DNA from: an uncultured Bacteroidales bacterium
Lineage (GTDB): Bacteria; Bacteroidota; Bacteroidia; Bacteroidales; Bacteroidaceae
Length of the DNA: 52,178 bases
Direction of reading: 5' to 3'
Assembly: GCA_902798615.1 (NCBI GenBank)
Contig: CADBXL010000025.1
Span: forward strand, 1 to 52,178
The stretch's first letter is position 1. Every line of letters begins with the position of its first letter. Under the pieces are notes generated by a model. The model worked only from the letters and a program-made list of their open reading frames with translations, had not been told where the DNA came from and made no database searches. Below, one piece after another: positions 8,193 to 17,233 of this stretch. Position numbers and translations under genes: made by a program.

Positions 8193-10175
8193 ATGGCAAA
8201 CTATAAATTTTTAACGGTATCTCTCCTGCTTGCTGCCCTTAGTGCGCATGCAGACGTATTCAAAGTATCGTCTCCTGACGGTCGTTTGCTCGTAAATATC
8301 TCTACCGACGGCGGAAAGCTCACTTACGAAGTGACCTACGACGGCAAAAAAATGCTTGAACCGTCCGCTCTCGGTCTTAACACCGACATGGGCGACTACA
8401 CCCATAACCTCACGCTCAAAAGCCATACAGAGGGAAAGGTGGACGAGAAATACACTATGAGCCGAACGAAGGCTTCTTCTGCACATTACGTAGCCAATAC
8501 CATTTCTATTGAGCTAACGGCAGAGAAAGCCCCCTACCCTATGACCGTCACCATGCAGGTGAGCAATAATGACATTGCGTACAAATATGCCCTCGGAGGC
8601 TCTCACACGACCGATAAGGATGAACCTCGTCGCGTAACAATCCTCAATGAGGCTTCTTCTTTCCGTTTCCCAGACAAGACCACTACGTTCATCTGTCCGC
8701 AGACAGGTGGCAATCACTTCGGATGGATGAGCACAAAGCCAAGCTACGAAGAGGAATATAAGGCTGATGCACCGATGACTGAGAAATCGGCTTTCGGACA
8801 CGGCTACACCTTCCCTTGTCTCTTCCATATTGGGGAGGACGGTTGGGCACTCGTATCAGAAACGGGCGTTGGAAGTAACTATTGCGGTAGTCATCTGAGC
8901 GACTACAACCCACAGGCAGGCTATACCGTAACATATCCTTCTCCAGAGGAATTTCACGGACTTGGCTCTGCCGTTCCTGCTATGAGCCTTCCTGGTGAGA
9001 CACCTTGGAGAACTATCACTATCGGCGCTGACCTCAAGCCTATCGTTGAGACAACCGTTAGCTACGATGTGGTAAAGCCTCTCTATGAGCCTAAGACCGA
9101 CTATAAGCCGGGACGCTACACTTGGAGTTGGCTCGTTTGGCAGGATAACTCTATCAATTACGACGATCAGGTGAAGTTCATCGATACTGCTTCTGAAATG
9201 GGCTATGAATACTGTCTTGTAGATAACTACTGGGACACGAACATTGGCCGTAAGCGCATTGAAGAACTCAGCAAATACGCACAGAGCAAGAACGTGAAAC
9301 TGCTCCTCTGGTACAACAGCAACGGCTATGCCAACGATGCCCCACAGGGACCTCGCAACTGCATGAAGACAAGCATTCAGCGCGAGAAGGAAATGGCTTG
9401 GCTTGAGAGCATCGGCGTTAAGGGTATAAAGGTTGATTTCTTTGCCGGAGACAAACAGGAGACCATGCAGCAATACGAGGATCTTCTGTCTGATGCCAAC
9501 CGCCACGGCCTTCAGGTTGTATTCCACGGCTGTACGCTACCTCGCGGATGGGAGCGCATGTACCCTAACTTCGTGGCTTCCGAGGCTGTCCTTGCCTCTG
9601 AAAACGTGTTCTTCTCTGAGCATCACGCAAAGCAGGAGGGTTTCGAGCTCACGCTTCATCCTTTCTGCAGAAATGCCGTTGCTTCAATGGATTGGGGCGG
9701 AACAATCATGAACCGCTACATCAGCAAGGACAACAAGAGCCGTCACCAGCGTTACACAACCGATGTGTTCGAGATTGCCTCTGCCATCATCAACCAGACA
9801 AGCGTTCAGTGTATCGCTATTCAGCCTAACAACCTCACCGAGTTACCACAGTTCGAGCTTGACATTCTGAAGGCTATCCCAACCACTTGGGACGAGACAC
9901 AGTTCATTGAGGGCTACCCAACAAAAGAAATCATCCTTGCCCGCAAGAGTGGCGACAAATGGTATGTGGCTGGTCTCAACGCCACCGACAAGCCTATCAC
10001 CACCACCCTCTCCCTCCCTCAGTTTGGCGGTAAGGAAATCACCATCTACACCGACAACGTTAAGAAGAAGGGCGAAACCGTTGCTTCTTCAGTAATGAAG
10101 AAAATCAAGGCTGACAAGAACGGCAACTATAAGGTCACAATCCAGCCAATGGGCGGAGTGATATTAAGAGATTAA
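8193..10175 (+). CDS. Glycoside hydrolase family 97 protein
   Basis: The start is set at the ATG at 8193 (MANYKFLTVSLLLAALSAHA, a signal peptide), not at 8127, because the extra 22 residues would be encoded by a palindromic repeat. The 660-residue protein has the GH97 N-terminal super-sandwich domain, a TIM barrel (about residues 280-540, with SWLVWQDNSINY, EYCLVDNYWD and KGIKVDFFAGDKQ) and a C-terminal sandwich. The Asp in VKVDFF-like context (IKVDFF) matches the nucleophile position of retaining GH97 alpha-galactosidases rather than the inverting SusB type, by recollection of the family. It is probably periplasmic. A strong terminator follows. Confidence 0.9.
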   Translation: MANYKFLTVSLLLAALSAHADVFKVSSPDGRLLVNISTDGGKLTYEVTYDGKKMLEPSALGLNTDMGDYTHNLTLKSHTEGKVDEKYTMSRTKASSAHYVANTISIELTAEKAPYPMTVTMQVSNNDIAYKYALGGSHTTDKDEPRRVTILNEASSFRFPDKTTTFICPQTGGNHFGWMSTKPSYEEEYKADAPMTEKSAFGHGYTFPCLFHIGEDGWALVSETGVGSNYCGSHLSDYNPQAGYTVTYPSPEEFHGLGSAVPAMSLPGETPWRTITIGADLKPIVETTVSYDVVKPLYEPKTDYKPGRYTWSWLVWQDNSINYDDQVKFIDTASEMGYEYCLVDNYWDTNIGRKRIEELSKYAQSKNVKLLLWYNSNGYANDAPQGPRNCMKTSIQREKEMAWLESIGVKGIKVDFFAGDKQETMQQYEDLLSDANRHGLQVVFHGCTLPRGWERMYPNFVASEAVLASENVFFSEHHAKQEGFELTLHPFCRNAVASMDWGGTIMNRYISKDNKSRHQRYTTDVFEIASAIINQTSVQCIAIQPNNLTELPQFELDILKAIPTTWDETQFIEGYPTKEIILARKSGDKWYVAGLNATDKPITTTLSLPQFGGKEITIYTDNVKKKGETVASSVMKKIKADKNGNYKVTIQPMGGVILRD

Positions 10176-10187
10176 GATCATATTATC

Positions 10188-10229
10188 CAATGGGGTGGCG
10201 TTTTACCACCCCATTGATTTTCTTTTATA
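10188..10229 (+). terminator. Terminator after the GH97 gene
   Basis: Perfect 11-bp stem CAATGGGGTGG / CCACCCCATTG with a 7-nt loop, followed by ATTTTCTTTT. Confidence 0.85.
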
Positions 10230-10296
10230 TGATTATGGGAGTCCATTTGAGTTGGTATTGAAATAATAGATAACGAGAATGTTTTTCTATGAAAAA

Positions 10297-10328
10297 TTTG
10301 TCAGAACGACAAGATATTCATAACTTTG
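10297..10328 (+). promoter_or_regulatory. Promoter of the LRR-like gene
   Basis: TTTG (10297-10300), 20 nt, TAACTTTG (10321-10328), 24 nt before the ATG at 10353. Confidence 0.75.
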
Positions 10329-10352
10329 TAGCACAAGAGTAAAAAATCTATT

Positions 10353-11618
10353 ATGAAACAGCAAATATTACATCCAGGAGAGGTGTATGCTCTCCAAGAA
10401 AAAGAAACTGGGAAGTGGTTCACTTTCCAGATTTTACAGATCGACGGGGAAAAAGCAGTACATGTCGATCTAGACTATTGGAGCGATAAGTTTCCAGAAG
10501 AAAGCGACCTAAAAAACATGGCTTATCTCCGAAAGAATCATCATTTCTGGACAAAAGAAAATGAAATAAATTATAGCTGGGTTCCAATCAAGTGGTTTCC
10601 GTCTAACGCAAAACTGATAGGGAGTATGCCCATCGTACCTTTGGAAGAATGTAGAGCCTATAGTACTTGGACTGACGGATGCCAACAGAAATGGCAGGAA
10701 AGATGGAACAAACTCCCTAAAGATCAGACCAATGCATACAGAGATGCAGAAACAAGAAGGAATGAAACCGTCATCGTGGGAGGTCAGGAAAAGAAATATT
10801 GTCTTTTTGGAGTTTTTGACGATACTCTTAGTGCCATTAGTGATTTCTCCGAATTAGACAAGCTCCCCGGATTAGGACGTATCTGCACCTCGAAAGACTA
10901 TCCTCAGCTTATACCGTTCTTGGAACGCAGATACCTTATTCAAGAATTGAACTGGGATAATTGCCAACGAAAAGAATTGGATCTTAGCCGTACACATCTG
11001 GAAAATATTGAAATCAGCGGAAAAGATGTCGAGCTTATAAAACTGCCTTCTGGCATTCACAAACTGATTCTAAAAGGGGAACTATCTCCCAACCTCCGTA
11101 TAATTTCTCCTAAAGATGGATACTATTTAGAACTTTGGGTGGAATTGCATGATGATTTTCTGCCCGATGTTGGTTTAAGCAGGCTATGGGATTTGCATCT
11201 TAGAAATATCAAGGATTTCAGTCTGAAAAAAATAACTTCTCGATTCCCAAATCTTGCGAGATTATGGATGACAGGAAAGCCGGGATATGTTCATGACATG
11301 GCAGAACTCTCTAAGCTTCACGGACTGGAGAGATTATGGATCGAAGATATTTTTGGCTTCAATGCCGATGAGTTCCCACGTCATGAAGACATTCCGGAGC
11401 TAAGATTTCTTATTGCCCAAAGCATACCTGCTGATGCAGGAAAGGTCATTAAGAAATTATATAAGGGAAAGATTCCTGATTTAGATTTCAGTGTCACAAA
11501 ATTACGTTCTGATGAATGGCTTAAGGAAAACATGAATAATCCTCTACGTCATTGGGACGGTAGCGAGTTCATACCTAAGTCAAAATACAACAAGTCCGTA
11601 GCTTTGTGGGGAGATTGA
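10353..11618 (+). CDS. LRR-like protein of unknown function, frameshifted near its end
   Basis: The 421-residue product has no signal peptide. Residues about 1-95 (HPGEVYALQEKETGKWFTFQILQID...) form a beta-rich domain that loosely recalls Imm26-type immunity domains. The middle and C-terminal part shows leucine-rich-like periodicity (LDLSRTHLENIEISG, LWDLHLRNIKDFSLKKI, FPNLARLWMTGKPG). The reading frame stops at TGA 11616-11618, but the next frame continues without a stop to 11811 as EIDFPAIKNIAVEYIEGFNK..., joined at a run of four G (11607-11611). A bystander immunity role is only a guess. The gene has its own promoter. Confidence 0.65.
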   Translation: MKQQILHPGEVYALQEKETGKWFTFQILQIDGEKAVHVDLDYWSDKFPEESDLKNMAYLRKNHHFWTKENEINYSWVPIKWFPSNAKLIGSMPIVPLEECRAYSTWTDGCQQKWQERWNKLPKDQTNAYRDAETRRNETVIVGGQEKKYCLFGVFDDTLSAISDFSELDKLPGLGRICTSKDYPQLIPFLERRYLIQELNWDNCQRKELDLSRTHLENIEISGKDVELIKLPSGIHKLILKGELSPNLRIISPKDGYYLELWVELHDDFLPDVGLSRLWDLHLRNIKDFSLKKITSRFPNLARLWMTGKPGYVHDMAELSKLHGLERLWIEDIFGFNADEFPRHEDIPELRFLIAQSIPADAGKVIKKLYKGKIPDLDFSVTKLRSDEWLKENMNNPLRHWDGSEFIPKSKYNKSVALWGD

Positions 11619-11811
11619 TTTCCCTGCCATCAAAAATATAGCCGTTGAATATATTGAAGGATTCAATAAGCTTGATAGCCGCTCACCATTTATAGAGACA
11701 GAAGAGCGCGAAGACATCTTTACTGCTTTCGAGCAAATCCTTGACGAGGCTAACATTAGCGAAGGAAAGGAAGAAATCATGCAAGCTATGGAAGATAAGA
11801 GGGATTGGTAG
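11611..11811 (+). pseudogene. Out-of-frame C-terminal continuation of the LRR-like gene
   Basis: From GAG at 11611 the +1 frame is open for 66 codons (EIDFPAIKNIAVEYIEGFNK... ending MEDKRDW) to TAG 11809-11811, and it has no start codon of its own near its beginning. It looks like the true C-terminus of the preceding gene, lost through one extra G. Confidence 0.7.
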
Positions 11812-11856
11812 GAACGGTAAGGCAACATTAAATCATATATATCCGTTTCCATAAAT

Positions 11857-12057
11857 TAACGTGAATTCGATGAAATTAAACGCTGCGCTTGGCTACACGA
11901 ATTAACCGTGAATTACCATAAATTAATCATTAATATTTTCTTCTTTCATTATAAATTCATGAAAAATTCGTGACAATTAATGATTAATTCGTGTTGCCCC
12001 CACGCAGTGGATTTTGCAGCTTGCTGCCATATCGGCAATTCATCGAGCTCACGTTAA
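11857..12057. repeat. MITE-like element, AACGTGAATTCGA family, copy 1
   Basis: Terminal inverted repeats are TTAACGTGAATTCGATGAA (11857-11875) and its imperfect complement at 12039-12057. The inside has AT-rich 10-11 bp periodic GAATTA/AATTCGTG motifs in two inverted halves and the segments GCTGCGCTTGGCTAC and GCAGCTTGCTGCC, which recur in the copy at 45435-45694. No ORF is present. Confidence 0.85.
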
Positions 12058-12109
12058 ATTAGGACAAAAATTTATGTAAATCTAAGCCGTAAGGCTCATT
12101 GATGTCACA

Positions 12110-12179
12110 ATTAATGTTAGATTAATGTCCAAATTAATGTTATGCGACAGCTAAAAGTGATTTCGTCGAACTCACGTTA
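12110..12179. repeat. Partial MITE-like element with ATTAATG repeats
   Basis: ATTAATGT motifs start at 12110, 12121 and 12133, followed by a lone terminal repeat TTTCGTCGAACTCACGTTA (12161-12179). Its left end is not evident, so it looks like a truncated or nested relative of the flanking elements. Confidence 0.6.
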
Positions 12180-12205
12180 TGTTAGGTGGGAAATGTTGTA
12201 AAAAA

Positions 12206-12398
12206 CATCGGGGGAACTGCATGGGGAAATATGTGGGTCGAATTTTCGGCTGACATCCAGAATCAACGAAATCCCTAGCGGCAGCATGTTTGAAAATACG
12301 AGGGCGCAAAAATGCGCTGTCGTAAGAATACATGAGATTTCTAACGGCAGCATGGGAGAAAGTACGAAGGCTGAAATTTCAGCTGTCGTCAACATACA
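12206..12398. repeat. 66-bp tandem repeats with changing hairpins
   Basis: Units at 12268-12333 and 12334-12398 align over their length, with a diverged copy at about 12206-12267. Each carries a hairpin at the same place with different stem sequence: GCGC/GCGC, GCTGAAA/TTTCAGC, and CGAA/TTCG in the diverged copy. Confidence 0.7.
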
Positions 12399-12399
12399 A

Positions 12400-12618
12400 T
12401 AACGTGAATTCGACGAAAACAAACCGCTTGCTACAAGAAGAAATTAATGCGACATTAATGTGTCATTTGTGCTAATTAATGTAGGTTCGCAGAGCGAAAA
12501 CATATAATATCACATTAATACCGCATTAATTATCCATAAAGTACAAGCATCGGAGATGCATCCATGGAATTATTCGCTAAGGCTCATCAAGCTGAAGCAA
12601 GTCGACGAACTGACGTTA
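12400..12618. repeat. MITE-like element, AACGTGAATTCGA family, copy 2
   Basis: Ends TAACGTGAATTCGACGA (12400-12416) and TCGACGAACTGACGTTA (12602-12618). Inside are ATTAATG motifs at 12443 and 12454 and inverted CATTAAT motifs at 12513 and 12524, both 11 bp apart. No ORF. Confidence 0.8.
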
Positions 12619-12835
12619 ATCCAACATTCCTCGTTTATGTAATTTTTTGAAACCAGATTAGTAAATCACGAATGTGGTTTTATCTTCTCGTGTTAGATTT
12701 TACTCAGGGATTTTTCTTTCTCGCAGTTCCGAAACCGACGGCGAACGAATCGTTCAGCGTCGGTATTGTGTTACTCCCTCTCCCTGTTTTCCTAACAGTT
12801 ATATGTTAGATCCACACATTGTCGAGAATAATGAC

Positions 12836-12863
12836 AAAAAGGGGTGAACGAACCGTTCACCCC
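12836..12863 (-). terminator. Hairpin terminator reading on the minus strand
   Basis: GGGGTGAACG pairs with CGTTCACCCC around a 3-nt loop; on the minus strand it is followed by TTTTT. It lies about 630 nt beyond the GH2 stop codon, so a minus-strand transcript crossing the gene-poor region is implied. Confidence 0.65.
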
Positions 12864-12887
12864 TCGTATGCTTAGTGTCTGTGAAAA

Positions 12888-13328
12888 ATAACTGATATTA
12901 TGATAGTTTCTATCTATTTGCTGTTCTCATATGACTTATCATCTTATATATCAATGAGTTATACACATCAATCAATCTTCATTGAAAACTATCATAATAC
13001 ATCTGATGTAAGCAACGAGAATAGAAACTATCATAATATCTGATAGTTTAAACAGGGACAGTATGATATTTCTCTCTTCAAAAAATACTTCAAAATATAA
13101 TATATAATTAATATTATTATATATTATATTTTGGGGTAAAATTCGCCGACATAGGGGGTGTGTGATAAAACTATCTGATATTATGATAGTTTATCTATGT
13201 GCCCTACAGTCTCCGAAAATATCCACCTGTATATCAATACGTTACAGACATAAAATACATTTTCTTGGAAAGTCTCATATATTTTTCTGTTGTTAGTTGG
13301 GACATTCGCGAAAAATGTAGTAACTTTG
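12888..13328 (+). repeat. Iterated-motif locus with AT hairpin and orphan promoter
   Basis: The motif AACTATCATAATATCTGATAG occurs, whole or in part and in both orientations, at about 12890-12909, 12987-13007, 13026-13050 and 13169-13192. A perfect 18-bp AT-only-type hairpin lies at 13091-13133 (CAAAATATAATATATAAT and its complement), followed after 22 nt by GGGTGTGTG (13156-13164). A promoter, TTG (13297-13299), 21 nt, TAACTTTG (13321-13328), faces right but no ORF follows before the convergent GH2 gene. Confidence 0.8.
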
Positions 13329-13372
13329 CACTCGAAAGTCAGGTGAAGTGTGTTGGGTGATAGGTTCCAAGT

Positions 13373-13410
13373 CCGTTGTAATACCGTTCCAAATCCGTTG
13401 TAAATCCGTT
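13373..13410 (+). repeat. Four CCGTT repeats with 11-bp period
   Basis: CCGTT starts at 13373, 13384, 13395 and 13406, embedded in AAATCCGTTGT-like units. The same array with the same period occurs at 28787-28824. Confidence 0.85.
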
Positions 13411-13489
13411 CCAGATCCCATCCCTGAGAAGGGAACTTGATAGTACAATCCGTGAGAATGATGTTAATCGTTCGTTGAACACGAGTTTT

Positions 13490-15922
13490 TTACCTTGTCA
13501 TCAGTTTTATTCTTGCAGATTTCATTCCTTCACATTCAGCAGTCAGGGTTACTTGTGAAGGCGAGATTCCTGAGCGAAGGATTGCGAGGCATGAACCGTT
13601 GAAAAGGGATTGACTATCAGTTACAGCAAGTTCTTCTGAACTTATATTGCCGTTGCCCATAGCCGCTATGGTTGCATCGCCTGTAACTTTCACTCGAACC
13701 TTTCCAGGTGCCGTTGCCACACGACGTCCTTTGCTGTCGAGCGCTATGATGCGGAGATGCTGAAGATCCAAACCGTCAGCCTTCCAGTTTGGATTATCGC
13801 TCTCTATGACCAGTTTAACAGGCTTACCAGTCGTCTCAATCCTATGTCGTGCAACTATCTTGCCATTGGTTCTTGCTATTGCTTCGCAGTATCCTGACTG
13901 ATATTCTATATCTTTCCAACGAATCTGATTTCTCATCTTCGCGCTACCGATGTCGTTCTTCTTCGTACCATAGCTCTTGCCGTTGACTATAAGCTCCACC
14001 TCTTCGGCGTTGGTATAGGTGGTAATTGCAAGTTTCTTCCCCGGAGTACGGTTCCAATGATCGCTCATACCGTCATTTCCTGTCTGAATGCCGTTCCACA
14101 TAGCATCCTCCTTAGTATCAGTTACGGCAATATGCACAAGCGGCTCGTCATCTTTGAAGAACGATTTCATATAGTAGGCTTTCGGCTTTGGCTCAAGCGA
14201 GAGGTCGAATACTCCTTGCGCCCAACCCTTCTTCGGCCACCCTTGACTCTCGCCTAGATAGTCTATTGCTCCCCAGTAGGCAAGTCCGATAACCTTATCA
14301 CGATTCATGGCGAAATAATTCTCGCCCATAGCTGCTATTGATGCTTCCGACTGATAGAAAGTCATCCAAGGGAATTTCCTGCCGTCGCCGGGGAAGTACA
14401 TATAGCGATAGTTATACGACTGAAAATCAGTAACCATAGCAAGGTCGCAAGGCAAAGAATCTGTTTCCCAGTTGCGATAGCGAGGGTGCATAGCTACTGT
14501 CACCTTGCGAGAGTCGTCATAGCGCAGAAGAAGGGTCTTCTGCAACTTAAATTGTGTTACTCCGAAATCGTTGAACGGCATATCGTTATAGGATTGCAGC
14601 TCATTACCCAAAGACCAAGCCACCACGCATGGATGATTCCTGTCACGAGTAACAAATTCCTTAACGTGCGTCTGCCATAAGTCGTTGTAATGAGCCCTAC
14701 CTCCTCCCACATACTGGTCGTTCCACTTGTCGTACAACTCATCTACGACAAGCATGCCATATTTGTCACAAAGGTCAAGGAATGATTTTGAATATGGATT
14801 GTGGGATGTACGTATATGGTTCATCCCGAATGACTTCATCAACACTATACGTTTCTCCATAGCACGAGGATATGCAGCTGCGCCAAGAGCACCAAGGCTA
14901 TGGTGGTTGGCATATCCCTTGAGAAGAACCTTCTTTCCGTTAAGCCTAAGTCCGAAGTCCGGACCTATTTCCACAGTTCTTATTCCGAATGTCTCGGTTA
15001 TCTCGTCGGCAACACTTCCGTCTTCCCTGAGAAGCTGAACCTTTGCAGAATAGAGGTTAGGATGCTCGCAATCCCAGAGTTGCGGATTATCTATCGTTAT
15101 CGTCGGAATCTTTAACTCCTGACCATATTTATAGTTCCTAACGCGCTTTATCTCGTACCTGTCGTTCTTAATCTCCGACCCGTCAGGAGCGATAATGCTT
15201 ACCTGCATCTTGACAGTCGGTTGCTTGGTGTTACATTGCACGTTAGCCGTAATGTTCACCTCGCGGTTATCCTTTGTCGTTATATAAAGAGGATGGCGAT
15301 GGAAATACAACTCCGCATCTGTATAGACGATATACACATCACGGAACAAGCCTCCACCTGTGTACCAACGTGAAAAATTCGGCTTGCCTGTATCACAATG
15401 CACGGCTATGGTATTCGGTTCACCATACTTCAGGAGATTGGTAACATCAACCTCGAACCCCACGTAGCCATAGTCTGTTTCTCCTACCTTGTTTCCGTTG
15501 AGATAGACATCACCCATATACATTATCCCCTCAAAATCGAGCAAGGCACGTCGGCCTTTCTCTTCTGCTGGAGGGGTAATAGTACGCACATACCATCCTT
15601 CGCCCATCTCCTTGAAACCACGTGCGGAGAGGCGGCTGCGGATATTAGCTCCGACATCGCTATTGTCCGCCTTCTCGTCGGCTGCAGGAGCTACCCAAGG
15701 CTGCTCTATCTGAAAGTCGTGCGGAACATTTACCGTCCTCCAACCCTCATTCTTTGCCTGAGAAACGGTTATTGAAGGAGTTGCATTTCCAAGATGAAAC
15801 AGCCACCCTCGGTTAAGGCTCACCACCTCTCGCGGATTTCCTGCTATTGCAAAAGTATATAGTGAGCACAAGAAAAATATTGCGCTCACCAAACTCTTGA
15901 TATGGAAATGCAATCTGGTCAT
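13490..15922 (-). CDS. Glycoside hydrolase family 2 protein (beta-galactosidase-like)
   Basis: The 810-residue protein begins with a signal peptide (about residues 1-27), then the GH2 sugar-binding sandwich domain (residues about 30-200), an immunoglobulin-like domain (about 205-320) and a TIM barrel (about 325-600) with RTSHNPYSKSFLDLCD, the acid/base E441 in WSLGNE and the likely nucleophile E526 in YQSEAS. C-terminal sandwich domains (about 605-810, including a DUF4982-like region) complete it. It should hydrolyse terminal beta-linked sugars in the periplasm. It follows the GH105 gene with a 5-nt gap, so the pair probably acts on one pectin-like glycan. Confidence 0.92.
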   Translation of the reverse strand: MTRLHFHIKSLVSAIFFLCSLYTFAIAGNPREVVSLNRGWLFHLGNATPSITVSQAKNEGWRTVNVPHDFQIEQPWVAPAADEKADNSDVGANIRSRLSARGFKEMGEGWYVRTITPPAEEKGRRALLDFEGIMYMGDVYLNGNKVGETDYGYVGFEVDVTNLLKYGEPNTIAVHCDTGKPNFSRWYTGGGLFRDVYIVYTDAELYFHRHPLYITTKDNREVNITANVQCNTKQPTVKMQVSIIAPDGSEIKNDRYEIKRVRNYKYGQELKIPTITIDNPQLWDCEHPNLYSAKVQLLREDGSVADEITETFGIRTVEIGPDFGLRLNGKKVLLKGYANHHSLGALGAAAYPRAMEKRIVLMKSFGMNHIRTSHNPYSKSFLDLCDKYGMLVVDELYDKWNDQYVGGGRAHYNDLWQTHVKEFVTRDRNHPCVVAWSLGNELQSYNDMPFNDFGVTQFKLQKTLLLRYDDSRKVTVAMHPRYRNWETDSLPCDLAMVTDFQSYNYRYMYFPGDGRKFPWMTFYQSEASIAAMGENYFAMNRDKVIGLAYWGAIDYLGESQGWPKKGWAQGVFDLSLEPKPKAYYMKSFFKDDEPLVHIAVTDTKEDAMWNGIQTGNDGMSDHWNRTPGKKLAITTYTNAEEVELIVNGKSYGTKKNDIGSAKMRNQIRWKDIEYQSGYCEAIARTNGKIVARHRIETTGKPVKLVIESDNPNWKADGLDLQHLRIIALDSKGRRVATAPGKVRVKVTGDATIAAMGNGNISSEELAVTDSQSLFNGSCLAILRSGISPSQVTLTAECEGMKSARIKLMTR

Positions 15923-15927
15923 TTATC

Positions 15928-17040
15928 TCATTTCAGCATCTTACAATATTCAGCTGCGCCCATAAGGAAGAGTCCGAGGGCATAGTCGTCGTAGTCAGGC
16001 TCGCGGTTATAATCTATTGGCTGTGACGATGCAGGACGGTCGCCTGAGCCTTGCACATAGCCTATGAAACCATCTTTATGGATGCTTGACTTCAGAGCGC
16101 TCCAAGCCCTGTCTATGGCAGGCTGATATACATTCTTATTGAGTATTCCCTTGTTCACTCCCCACACAAGCCCGTAGAAGAACTGTGCCGTACCAGAGAA
16201 CTCTGGACCGGCAAAATCCTGTGATACAAGACTCGGATTCCAGAAGCCGTCTTTACGTTGGATAGCGAGAAGTGCCTTTGCCATTTGCTTATAGTCGCGA
16301 AGCAGCTGAAGGTAGTATTTGTCTGTTGGCTGCAGATAGTTCATCACCCTACACAAAGCCGTGAACACCCATCCGTTACCACGACTCCAATAGCAGTTCT
16401 TTCCGTCACTCTCCTTGTATGGGGCAACGAAATTCTTGTCACGCCACCATAGTCCTTCATTCTCGTTGAAGAGACCTTTTCCTCCGCAGGTGTCTCGCGT
16501 CCAGATATACGATTTCATCGCAAAGTTGATATATTTGCGATTGCCTGTAGCCATTGTCATCATAGCATATCCCGGCATAGCCATCTGTATGGCATCAATC
16601 CATGTCCACGCATTATGGCGGTTGTTTGCAATCTGGTTGTTGAACACCTTCTGTATGTTCTTGTACTTATCCTCCTTACCGTCGAGGAAGTACCTTTGGC
16701 AATACACCTGGCCGCAGCACATATAGTCGGCATCCTGTGTATCATAATCGTTCCTATAAGGTCCCCACTTATGGAAGTTTCCCCATTTGTCGAGATACGC
16801 CATATACTTGTCTTGCGGATCCTGATCATATAGCGCGAGAAGTCCTTCATAATATACAGAACGTGTCCAGAGATTGCTTTCATGGCCTGTTACGAAGTCA
16901 ACAGAATCAGTAGGGTCATGCCATTTATTCATAAAATAATTGTTTGCCCTGCGTGCCAATTCGAGCACTTCGTCTTTTGTCTGGGCGTTAGCGCCACCCA
17001 GAGACAGAATAGAAAGGATTAGTAGGAATAATTTCTTCAT
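15928..17040 (-). CDS. GH105 unsaturated rhamnogalacturonyl hydrolase-like protein
   Basis: The start at 17040 (MKKLFLLILSILSLGGANA, a signal peptide) is preferred; a start at 17079 would add 13 residues encoded by a palindromic repeat. The remaining 370 residues have the (alpha/alpha)6-barrel pattern of GH105, with YYEGLLALYDQ, NNRHNAWTWIDAIQMAMPGYAMM (the Asp is the usual catalytic residue), YWSRGNGWVFTALCRV and FSGTAQFFYGLVWG. The enzyme removes unsaturated uronic acid from oligosaccharides left by polysaccharide lyases. It is the first gene of a GH105-GH2 operon. Confidence 0.9.
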   Translation of the reverse strand: MKKLFLLILSILSLGGANAQTKDEVLELARRANNYFMNKWHDPTDSVDFVTGHESNLWTRSVYYEGLLALYDQDPQDKYMAYLDKWGNFHKWGPYRNDYDTQDADYMCCGQVYCQRYFLDGKEDKYKNIQKVFNNQIANNRHNAWTWIDAIQMAMPGYAMMTMATGNRKYINFAMKSYIWTRDTCGGKGLFNENEGLWWRDKNFVAPYKESDGKNCYWSRGNGWVFTALCRVMNYLQPTDKYYLQLLRDYKQMAKALLAIQRKDGFWNPSLVSQDFAGPEFSGTAQFFYGLVWGVNKGILNKNVYQPAIDRAWSALKSSIHKDGFIGYVQGSGDRPASSQPIDYNREPDYDDYALGLFLMGAAEYCKMLK

Positions 17041-17055
17041 AGGGAAATAAATGGC

Positions 17056-17232
17056 GGCCTCTCCCCCCGCTTGGCACATACTCCGATGTTATCAACATCG
17101 GACTTCCCTCCGTAGGGAGGGGGCCGATTCGCACACGGGGGATATCAGCCATTTTCTATTGTATAATTCTTTTTAAACGAAATCTTTCGCCTTCCGGCTC
17201 CCTCCCTACGGGGGAGGGCGGGGGGAGAGGCC
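17056..17232. repeat. Palindromic doublet type B
   Basis: Ends GGCCTCTCCCCCCGC (from 17057) and GCGGGGGGAGAGGCC (to 17232). The left arm contains a perfect CCGATGTT/AACATCGG hairpin (17082-17100). It fills the gap between the GH105 start (16 nt away) and the stop codon of the radical SAM gene (1 nt away). Confidence 0.9.
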
Positions 17233-17233
17233 G

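Noticed and set aside
12177-12422. 81-residue minus-strand ORF
   Set aside because: It is generated by the 66-bp tandem repeats (internal echoes such as MLPLEIS and MLPLGIS) and has no promoter or family resemblance.
17041-17079. N-terminal extension of the GH105 reading frame
   Set aside because: The extra 13 residues are repeat sequence and would hide the signal peptide starting at 17040.
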